From the NCBI GenBank assembly GCA_963576475.1, contig OY754981.1, positions 15,012,716 to 15,076,715 on the forward strand: a stretch of DNA of 64,000 nucleotides. The letters run 5' to 3'. The notes beneath the pieces were generated by a model. That model did no database searches. It was not told where the DNA came from and saw only the letters and a program-made list of their open reading frames with translations. Position 1 is the first letter of the stretch. Every line of letters begins with the position of its first letter. Origin of the DNA: Molanna angustata. Lineage: Eukaryota > Arthropoda > Insecta > Trichoptera > Molannidae. Both the position numbers and the translations under genes were made by a program. Positions 47,032 to 59,000 of the stretch are shown here, piece after piece.

Positions 47032-50000
47032 GTGAGTGTTTGAAAAAAAAACAATTTATTAATTGACAATCCCTAATACTAAACATGAATATAGTTTTCA
47101 TTTTATTTTATTCCCAAGTATCTATAAATTTTATAAAGACAATTTTAAATGATTTATTTATTTTATTTCAGGTATAAATTGGCGCAGCAAAAATCTGATT
47201 CTGAAGAGAGTGAGGTTGGAAGTGCTCCTTCACCTCCGCGAGGATACAGTCCAGCGAGAAAACTCGGAGGGGCTGGAACTCGAGTTCCTTCTGTGGGAGC
47301 CAGACCTTCGCCCCTTTTGCGGCGCCTCTGGGGAAGACAAGGTGGATCACATTCAGAACTTAGATATTGGGATTCATGTTCCGGAAGCAGCGATATGCAC
47401 AACACCTGTGAAGCATGTAAACGACTATCAGACAAAAATATTCCAACTGCAGTCAAAGCTGAAGGCCTACCGCCTTCTCCGGTTCACAAGGCATATAGAA
47501 TATCAAGATCACCCAAAAAATTAAACCCATACTGCAGTCAGGGATTTAGTCCTGAGCGTTACATTACTCATTTAGAAAATGCCAGAGACTTGATGCTCAG
47601 GGAAAGCAAAAGTCAAATAACATCTCCTAGCTTGTTCCTGACGAGTGGTTCAGCTCCCTCGGATAGATCTTCTTACAAATCAATAACGGTATCAGATGGG
47701 TCTCCAAAACTTGGTCTCAGTTCTCTTGCTACATCGTCGTACCCTATTACAGATGGAAATAGTGTATCGGATGTCACTAGTGAGATGACAAGATCATCGG
47801 CGAGTTACTCGAGTGACGATGTTGCACAAACAAGATGTAGGGCCACAATGAATCGACCAGTTACAGCTGAATATCCAGCAAGAAATGATTCGAGAATAAA
47901 TTCAGAAAACCCTAAGAAAAGACGACAGAGTCTTTGTATATACATGAACTCATTTGATTCTCCAAATATAGAAATAAAATCAACAAGTGTTACAGGTTCA
48001 AATGCGTCTGCTAGCCAAGATTCATCAAACAAAGAAACCAGTGTCGATACATATCCCACATCAGAAACGAATACCCCGAGAAACTGGGAAACTGGAGATT
48101 CAACAAAATCGAAAGAAACCGATGTTTTAGAAAGTTCCACCACAAAATCAGTCACAACCACGTCTGATACAACGACAGAAACATCTAATACAACATCAAC
48201 TGCCCATCGAGAAACTTCGTCTCCGAGTGACTCAGCAGTGTCTACTAGAGCTTCCTCTGTTACAACTAGTGTGCACAAATCTCTTGAGACGTGTGATTCA
48301 AATGACGTTAAAACCCCGCGTTCTCAAGAAAATGAACAAAAAGATCACGAATACCAAAACAGAAACAACAATAATATAATGGATTTATCAGATACAGGTT
48401 TTTCGGAAAATATCATAAATGAAAATGACAGCAATAGAAATTCATTCAAATCGTCAAATTCAGATCAAATTATATCACAATCCGAGAGTGTTTCTCAGTC
48501 TGAGGATATAAGTGTTGAAACAACCTATGAGGTTAATGTAAATAGTCCACCTAAAATACCTATATCAAGTTTGAAAAACATTAAATTGGAGTGTTTGGAG
48601 GTCATTGTCTCAGAAACAGTGAATTCAAATGCATTTTCTGAACAAAACAGGTTTATTTTAAATCACACCAAAGACATAAATGACAACTCTTCTAGAGCAA
48701 AATCAGAACTATCCAAAAAACACAAAGAAAATTTAATACGCCAAATGTGTACACCAGGTGAAATAGATCATTATGTTTCAAATATTTTGATCGATAGTCT
48801 AAATTCAATGACTGATCAAATAAATGAAATTAACTCACACACCGACGATGACATGAAATTAAATATATTGGAAAAAGAAATCAAAGTAAAATTACAAAAT
48901 ATTTGTGCAAGTCCTATTAACTTGCCTACAAATACAATTATTTCGTCACTTGTAACAAAAATGCCTGATAAAGATTTACTAGAAACAACAGTTATTGAAG
49001 AACAATCGCAATCTTATACTACAGAAACGAATTTATTTCCCAGGGAACAATCTTCAGAAAATTATCCCGAAAATCAAAATGAAAATGTACAAAATCCCGT
49101 TGAAAATAGTAAAGTTAATTCCCAAAATGAAGAATCATTAAGTCTTGTTCAAGACAGTTTACTGCAATTACCTTGTGATCCAGAAAGCATAAATAATAAT
49201 TATAAAATTGATTCGTTTCAAAATGAAATTGATAATGACGACGAAGGACGACATTTCTATCTTAATGATACAACTGATATGAATGAAAATCACGAAATAC
49301 CTGGAAACTATGAAACATCGAACGGCGTTTTGCAAAAATTGAACAAAATGTTTGAAAATAACAGTCAAAGCGTCGATTCGAATTTTAATATTTGTTTAGA
49401 TTCTACAACAAATAATTATTTTTGCGGGTCGGTTTATCGGGATATATCACATCTTGAAATGTCAACTGATGTTGATGTTTTCGTTGACAACAGTTTGACA
49501 AAGATGATGAATAGTATCGATTTATGTTCGAACATTGAAGATTTATCAAACGAAAATGACCAAAGCATAACAGCAAATACTAGTAAGGAAACCAATACAA
49601 AAAACAGCAAGGATTTTTTTTTAGATGAATCACACAACTATACTTCGGACTTCCAACAAAGCGAAGTAAATACCTCAAAAAACATAATAAGTAATATTGG
49701 ATCGGGTAGTTTGTACCAAAAACCACAACAGATGCCTATAGTTGTTCCAAGATTTTCAGCAATACCACATTCTGAATCTATGGAAGTAAACACTTCGTCT
49801 GATGAAGATGGAACTAGTTGTGAATCTGATTGTTTAAGTTTAGTAGATAGTTTAGATGATCCAAATTCACCGAGATTTTTAGATCATAAAAATAGAAACA
49901 AAATAAATAAATGTATTAAAAAAAATACGTCTAGTGATATAATGACAATGTTACCGGAAAACACAACTTTCCATAGAGAATACGTTCCTAAAGAAAAGAG

Positions 50001-53000
50001 TGAAACTTTTTTTGTTCCTATTAAAGATGATACGTTAGAGTGCAACACGGAAAATGTTGTAGTTGCAGAACACATGCCAGAAAAAATCAAGGAACGTCTT
50101 GCTAAACGTCAACAAAAACGTGAATTGAGAAAAGAACATTATAAAAAGAAGAAATTGAAACTTTTAAAGAAAGAATCAGAAAAGCAAAAGGAAACTGAAA
50201 ATAAGAAGGTACGAGAAACCCACGAAAAAGAATGTGTAGATATTTTAAATGGTTTGGTTGAACAGGTAGTTGATAAAATACGTAAAGACGATAGAACTAA
50301 AATTGATCATAATGTAAGATCTGCTTTACACAAAACTGCTAATGATGGAAACAAATCCAATTTGCGAAATAAAAAAGTATTACAAAGAAATGAGAGAATA
50401 ATAAAAAAAGATGAAAGACTTCAAGATTTTGAATCATTTGTGATTGATAAAAAGGGAGACATTCAGATAAATAGCGGAAAAAAAGACTCTGGAAAGAGAG
50501 ACTATTTTAAAAATAGTTCTAAAAAATCTAAATCTCATAACGACATTTTTAGTCAAAATGTTGAAATTAATCGGTTTCAGAACAAATATGATATTCAAGA
50601 ACCAAGATATAACCCGAATTTGTCAGGACCACGTCGACTATATCAAAAGACAGAATTCAAGGAGGGAAATAAACATGTTGAAATATTAGAAATAGTCGAA
50701 TGTGTTGATAGTTCTCCGGAACCTCTATCTGATGAATGTCAAAACTTTAATAGTGATTTTAAATTGCATAATAAATCGAAAATTCCTGTTCCAGTAACGG
50801 AAAAAACATATAAAAATTCTAAACGTAAACTTTTGCAAAAGTTACCTAAACGTTGCAAGTCACCTATGGGTAGATCTGTCCCATTTAACATAACTGCAGC
50901 AAAAAATGATCAAGGATATGTAAAGATGAATAATTCGAAAGTCGATCAATTAATTGCAAATATATTGATTGATGCATTTAACGAAGATAATCCCGATAAT
51001 CGTAGAATCCATGTTATTACCTCACCACATGCCAACAAGCCGATTCACCCAGTCGTTAAGAAACTATCTTCATCTGGGCAAAGTATTTCACCTAGAAAAA
51101 ATAATATTCAACAAAATTCAGAAAAGTTGTCAATCGTACCCAAGTATAAACAAAAGTTTGATGTGATACCAGAAGAAAGAAGTAGTTTGAGTATTGAATC
51201 ATCAAATGAGGATGTAAGCAAATTAAACAAACGATTTGCGTTACCCATCGATATGAAATTACAAGAAGACAATGCGAATGTCACATCATACACAGAAGAC
51301 TCAACAATACGAAATGGGACCAAAAATTACCATTCATCAGAAACATCTCAATTAGAAACAATTATGGAAAATGGTAACAAAATAGTTGATAACAGTACAA
51401 ACGATGCTGAAGTACAAAGTGATATAATAAGACGAAATGTACAAAATCATGATGTCGCAACTTCACCTATTCCACAATTTGTATCAGCAGCTACTAGTCC
51501 AATACCTCTTGATATATACGATCAGAATAAAAACAATAAAGTCGAAAGCAAAAATAGACAAATTAAAGGAAAAAAAGCTCTTGGAACAAAAGAAGGTTGG
51601 GCTGGTTTTTGTCGACCGCAAACTGAATATTCTCCTGAAAAAGAAGGTATATCAAACCATTCAACGATTTCACATTGCACTATTTCTGCACAAAAAGAAA
51701 TATTATAAAGTCAACCAAAGTTATCACCAGCACTTTTTTTAAATAATTCAATACAATACTGCCAATAGTTGATTATATTTCATTGTACGTATTTATTTTC
51801 AGTTATAAATATCATAATATTATATTAGTAATAATAAACGGTCCAAAATAACAAAAGTTTTTTTTTAAGGTTCACCTCCATCTTCCAATAATCCTTCTGG
51901 TAGGGAAGTAATTGAGAAGATTAGCAGAGAATCCCAAGAATACAAAATTGCTCCTCCTTCTCAAAGAGTGTTGAGAACAATGGATAGCAAAAACAATATT
52001 AGGCAAATAAGTATTAGTCATAAACCGCCAGCTGCTGAAAAGCATTCAACGCCCCAATCAGAATGCGAATCTGAATTAAAAGAGACGAACAGAGAAAAAC
52101 ATTCAAACAAATCTCAACGAATCAAAACATCACCGCCAAAAAAAATTTCTGCTAGAAGTTTAGACACTGAAAAAAACAACAATAATTCTTTTTTAGGACG
52201 AAAGAAACATAGTGTCGACTTATTTAGTGATTCTGAAAATCAAACAGATGTTTCTAAGGCGGCGAGGCATAAGATCAATAAGGTTCAAGTTGAAATTCAG
52301 AAAAATGAACATAAAGAGGGTGATGAAAATAAAAAAATAATGTTGTCGAGTCCATATAGGCATCAAAGTTTATCTCAATCGAGTGACACGAGCAGTGGTA
52401 GTGATTCTGAGGTAACTGTCACATGTCCGGCGTTGGTTCCACGCTGGCTTCCTCCAAGTAGTCTACGTTACAGAAGAACAGTCAACCGTAGAAATCAAAG
52501 ACGAGACGAGCCATTTCAAATGCCGTACCAAAATGTAGCAGGTAACACTTGCCTTTCACCAAATTGTGGAAAAATCTCATTGTGACGATGCCACAAATCT
52601 TGGAATACCTAAACATATTGTTTATGACGTTTTAGCGCTGAATTGTTTATTCTTAAGTGTGTATCTGGTACTATGTTTAAATCCTTCTATATAATATGAT
52701 TTTATATGGTACATTTTTGTTTCTACTAAATTTAATTACAAAACATAATAAATAGGTACATATGTACATAAGAAATTAAATAAACTGACAATGATGAATG
52801 ACATTTTTTAAGCGATCGCTTCTGTTAATGTAAAATATTGGAAAATAACACTAGTATAAATAAAAACATTAAAATCCAGAATGCCACAAAAGTTTTCGAA
52901 ACAAAGCAAATATTCTAATTCAATTTTTATCTTGATTACATCTCGGATCACTAAAATACTTCAGAAACTTAGGTACTGTGTAAGAATTATGAATGTAAAA

Positions 53001-56000
53001 ATCTCCAAAATAGCTTCATATATATCATTTATGGTTGAAGGTGGATGGTCTGTAACTTTGGCCGGTAGTTGTTACACAACTATACCTTCAGACGTGGAAA
53101 TGAAGGTCGTCTTCCCTAAAAATAAGCAGCAAGCCACTAGTCAGAGCGATTCGGGTCTCGGCGAGGAGCACAATCACAGGAAACCATCATCAGGCACTAA
53201 TTGTTGCAAGAAATGTGGAACTGGCGATGCGACGTGCAAAAACTGCAGTGGCCAACAGAACTGTAAATGTTTGTCTGGAGTAAAGAGACAAGACAACATG
53301 GAAAAGGACAAAGAATCTTTTTTACTGCCCACATTGGGGAGAAGAAGTAATAAAAGCACTCCATTAACGCATTCAGGTAAAATTTCCATATGTCACTAAG
53401 TAGGTACATCATTTTTTTTGTTTACCAAACAATGTTGAGGCATCAAGTACTGAACTATTTAAGGACGAAACTTCATAGTGTAGGCGGTTTTAATATATCA
53501 TGTTTTCAGTCACTAGATTTAGCGTTATATGTCCTTTTAAATTGTTGAAATAACGGTACTATTCTATAAACTACGTAATATTATGACTGTATATTATACC
53601 TAATTAAATATATAAGACTACAATTAATATGATTATCAAGATTAACACTTTGATATAGGCTATAAGATTATCAATTTTCTTTCAAAATAAGTTAATCGTT
53701 TATGATTGAAGTTATGTTTATTCAGAATTTTAATAGTAGGTACATAGGTACACCAATTATTATTAGTCAATAAATGAGTTATTTTAATCTCATATTTATT
53801 TTTATTTTTTTTTATTACAAATAATATGTTGGTACATAGTTATAATATGATATTTCTTATAATTAATACAATTATATTATAGGTACGTATTACTCCACTG
53901 AAAGAGTAAATCTCGTGTTCAGCGGAGGAAAAATCTATCTACTATTACTCAATAAAATACTTACCTACATACATCAAAATATAAAATGAAATAAAAATTA
54001 ATAGCTACACTATAAAATTAGAGTGAAATAATTAAGGAGTGTTTTATTTCATATTTTAAATCGCAAATGAATTAAAAATGTCAAAATTAGATTAGTTGAA
54101 GATTAACTAAATTATTTCAAAAAGTCGTTGTATCAACATTTTGCATATTTCAATGCTCATGCACAACTCTTATAATCCAACTTGCATTTCGTTCAGATTT
54201 TTTCAAATAAATAAAAAAAAGATACATTATAACTATCATTTTATAATACGACTTAAATCGATTTATAATTATAGAACATCCAAAAATAGACTTAAAGAAG
54301 TTATATGACTTTTATTTACTATCTGAATAGATTTAATAACATTGAACGTTTATGGTAGTTAAATTTTGATGGTAGACGTGAAAATTAAATAGGTAATATT
54401 TTTATTTACGTAGAATGTACCGTTCAATGCTGAATAAAATATATTTAGAACTTCTAAACGACCCGTGAACACGTAAGTTTTCCCTGAATATTACGTGTCG
54501 TAGAAATAAAAGAATATATTTCATCAATATAGACATTTATTGTTGTAACGACACATTTCAATATTCAAATAATAACCGAGAGATTAGAATAATATGTAGG
54601 TATGTACATATTATTCTAATCTCTCGGTTATATAAACAATATAAAAATCAGATATGTACTTCATTCATTCATACCATCACGGCATATCCCACAATGTGGG
54701 GTAACCAGCGAAAGGTGTGCGGGTGTGCATTGCCTTATAAAAGGGAGCACAACATATCTGTGTGTACCCACACACCAGTCTCGTCTCACCTAAAAAGGCA
54801 CTATATTCAGAATGGGTGGTAAACCTCATTGCTGAACTATGTGAGATGTTATTGTTGCCTGTTGTATCTTCGGTACTTCAATTGAAAATTTACGAAACTA
54901 CAAAAAAATCGAATATTTTTTAATTGCATATACGCCAACATTGGATTTTATACCCTATCGGGAGTCAAATGTTATTTTTACTGACAAACTTTTAATATCT
55001 CAATAGAGACGAAGTTGGGATATTATAGAAGACCCAGGAACTCAAGGCACCTACAGGGCTTACGACCTGTCATCGGCTGGTTTACGTGATCACTTTATGA
55101 GCTTGCGTAACGTTATATAATAACAAAATTGGTGAACGTCACGCAAGCGCATAAAGTGATCACGTAAACCCTGTAGGTGCCTTGAATTCCTGGTTCTTCA
55201 ACAATATCCCAACTTCGTCTCTATTTTTAGATATTAAAAGTTTGTCAATAAAAATACAAAAAAAATATTTTTCAGAAAAACGAAAAAAAAATATATATAT
55301 AATGACTACTTTAGGCATTTTCAAAACAGAAATTTAGACCATTTTTGACTTGTATAATTAAATTTGTCAGTTAGCACTATTTTTTTTACGAGTCACTTCG
55401 CGACATTTTTCGGAACTGCTATTGTTAAGGACGGTTTTTGGCCTTACGCAAATTGGGAAGTTTGGTATTGTTTAAATGTAAATATTTATAATAAGAAAAT
55501 TGTGTACAAAGAAATATTATGCAAACACCCCGCCACCTACCCTTGTATTGCACAAGCCGGCCGCTGATCGGCCGGCATCTTAATATAAATAAATGGGGAT
55601 TGTGCAAAGCAATCATTGTACTTTACTATACACGACACCGCTCTTTTGATTTATCTCTTATTTCGACCCTGCTACATCTCCGCTTTTCTCTTCGACTTGG
55701 ATCTGGACTGGACCACTGCTGTTGAAAATACACCTCTACGCTGACCTTTGCTACTCCTCTGGACCATCTCCCACTATTGCTACGTGATTCGACGTATCGA
55801 TAGTGAAGCCGGTGACATCGTACTGCAGCCTTCACCTTGTAGGAAGCGAGCCGCCCTAAAAATATTCTGCTACGACATCTACAGGCGTATTTGTCCGTAA
55901 CAGCTATCCTTCCATTTACCGCGGGGTGTTGGCAAATTATACAAGTTAGAAATGGTTAATATTACCTAACACAAAATGTCTGAGAGAATCATTTAATGAT

Positions 56001-59000
56001 TATCCCTATTAAGGATAATCAGAGAGAACCGAACATCAGACTCCTCTCTTTTTACATACATTTCTCGCTTCATTCACATCCATGCATCCTCTCATACACG
56101 CTATTCTGTTATTCTTATTTCTTTCATTTTTTATTTTATATTGCTTCTCGGGCAACTAACAGGTACTATGTCAAATATTAATTTAACACGCACCCAATAA
56201 CAAGTTGCCACATTCTGGAGACTTACGATATTAATCGTCTCACAGATCCAGACTGAAAACACTATTAAAAACTGTGTCTCCATCGGGAATCAAACCCGGG
56301 ACCTCTGGTCAGCAGTCAGATACCTAACTGACTGAGCCACGAAGGCCGACTAACGTATCCAACGTATTGTAAAGTATTGTAACGTATCCATATTTCAAAA
56401 TTCCATTTGGTCCTTCCTTCCGACCTCAACTTTTTGTTCCTCTTTTATCAGCCTTATATATTTTTTTTGTCGGACGGTCATTACTCATTCTTTATATGTG
56501 GCCAAACCACCTTAGGGAATTTACTTACATCTTACTTACGATATCTCTTTCAATAATACATTCTCGTCTAATATCATCATTTTTTATTCTATCATACATC
56601 ATTTTTCCACACATTCGTCTTAGTGACCTCACTTCAACCGCGTTAATTCTAGATAGGTATTTAATTTGCGCTGTATTATAAATATATATGTTTCTTATTC
56701 TTGAGAATTTGTAAATCTAATTAATTCTTCAACTGATTTGTGACAGTAAAAGATTGTCTTATCTTTTTTTTTAATGTATAAATTTGAGAGATTCGATAGT
56801 ATGTTAATTGTTTATTGTTCATAGCCCAACTATCTATTTGTATATTTTAATGTGTGTAACTTGACATTTATATTTTTACAGAGTCCCTTGAACAAATAAA
56901 CATGTTGACAAAAAAGTACAACTATTTACCAGAAGTAAACATCAAAAAGAACAGAACAAAAAAGAACTCATCAATACAGGTAAATATTGGTACTTATAAC
57001 TTATCCATATCGGATTATTGAATGAGCGTAGTTAAAATTAATTTATTCGCTAAGAGTTATGCAACAATATAAAAAATATTGTAAATCAACAATTTTGCAG
57101 TGTTGTGAGTGGATCAGTGAAAACTCCATACATTACATACTATGAAATTTCAAACTATCAGAATATTAAAGAAATTGTTTCAATATATGAGGAATATTAT
57201 AACTACAAAAAAATCATGAACATGGAAAATACAAAGTTAATGTACTTTATATTCTTTACTTTAAAAAGGGATACAGTATTATAGTAGATGGGTCGATGCC
57301 CGCGATGGCAGAGCGTTTAGCGCGCTGGGCTAGTTCGAATCCTGCCTCGACCGATTTCGTTCACCTATAGCACAAGCATTTATGCTTATTTTAGGGAAAA
57401 TAGGAAGATGTATATGTACTTGTTTTCCAATATCAGATTCCAGTTTCGATTCCTATGGATGTCACAGTTTTTCCTCAGATTGTAGGCTACATTTGTGAAT
57501 GAACTGTTACATACTTACATATATATTATAATAGTATAAAAAGTATAAAACCATTATAATTTATAAGTATGTATATATTTTTCAATTAATAAATAAAAAT
57601 TAAAACAGTTGTAGATGTAGATTAGTTTTTATGATCCTTTTGGAGCCCAAATTGATCTATACATATTGTATCTGCATATTTTTCACGCATGGTGATTCCG
57701 ATCATGCATTCCTTGTATTTCTATGAACATATTTAATGGTGTTACTGTCATGACACACAAAATGGTACAAAAACAATAGCAACTAGAAAAGTTATTTGTT
57801 CAATTGACCTATTTTTAAGTAATTATTTACTAATGCTGTGTCCATTGTCTCTTGAAAGTAAGGCTCCTTTTGTCTTTTGTTAGACAACTTTTTGATAAAA
57901 GTTTTAACAAGTTCACCCTCATTAGCCGGTCTTGATCTGAATATTTTGCCATGACATTAATAATATATACAGCTTTTATTGTTTCAGCCCTTTTTGTAAA
58001 AAAAATATTTTTTAAAATTATTGGATACATACTTGTAGATACATTGCGGATAGATTTATCAGATACATAGAATAAAACACTGGTTTTAGTTTCACTGTTA
58101 TTAGAATAATACATTATTTTTTGTTTCACGGTAATTAAAATAAAACATTGGTTAAAGTTCCATTGTTTTAAGAATAAAACATTGGTTTAAGTTTCACTGT
58201 TATTGGAATAAAACATTAATTTTAGTTTCATTGTTATTAGAATATATAGCATTGGTTTTAGTTTCACTAGAGTTTTATTCAATATCATGATTGAGTTTCA
58301 CCTAGGTTTGCCCGGCGACAAACTAAGTAAATTAGACAATACATATACTTTCCTCGCTATAAAAAGACTTATGTTCTATATAAATTTTCAAAAATTGACT
58401 CGTCATCATCAGCAATGGCGCTACAGCCCGGTGCGAGCCTTGGCCTCCTCAAGAAACTGCCTCCATCCCGCCCTGTCGACAGCAAGTCTCCTCCAGTTTG
58501 TCTGTCCGATCGCTCTTATATTGCCCTCGATGTCGTCCAGCCATCTCATCCTAGGTCTCCCTCTGCTTCTTCTTCCTTCAGGACAGGTGTCCAATACTTT
58601 CTTTGGGACCCGGTTATCCTCCATTCTACAAACGTGTCCGAGCCAACGTAGACGTTGTATTTTGATGTATTGGACAACGTTCGGTTCGCCATACATTATT
58701 TCTAGCTCGTGGTTAAACCGGATCCTCCAAGATCCTCCTTCACAGGTAGGACCAAATATTTTGCGAAGTATTTTCCTTTCGAACACCAACAATGCATTTT
58801 CGTCCTTCTTGGTCAATGTCCAGCATTCTGATGCATATGTCATGACCGGTCTAAGAAGAGTTTTGTAAATGAGGGTTTTTGTTTTACGAGAGATGAGTCG
58901 TGACCTTAAGTGCTTTAGCAGGCCATAATAGCATCTATTTGCCGCGGCAAGTCTTGCCCTTATTTCCGCACTGGTGTTGTTGTCCGCTGTAACAAGAGAT

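Larger units (their letters stand above)
53377..56881 (+). other. Intron 4, 3.5 kb, rich in repeats
   Basis: It holds a perfect hairpin (54572-54631), a foldback (54974-55255), a GC-rich repeat (55515-55935) and a SINE (56140-56352), listed separately. The stretch 54662-54760 repeats 29665-29710. The rest is AT-rich with no exon-like open frame. Confidence 0.6.

Noticed and set aside
47149..47171. ATG at 47149 as the start of the large gene
   Set aside because: These bases are the polypyrimidine/AG end of intron 1. The upstream exon 46888-47031 joins in frame at 47172.
47805..48278. 157-codon frame on the minus strand
   Set aside because: It is the mirror of the Ser/Thr-rich part of exon 2 and has no motif of its own.
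52881..53040. Coding sequence from the ATG at 52881
   Set aside because: The residues before 53041 look like translated intron, while acceptors at 53041 and 53092 match the phase of exon 3.
54572..54631. microRNA gene
   Set aside because: The stem is perfectly paired and the loop is only 6 nt, unlike a typical animal pre-miRNA. It is reported as a hairpin only.
57290..57370. tRNA gene on the plus strand
   Set aside because: The anticodon arm is missing between the A-like and B-like boxes.
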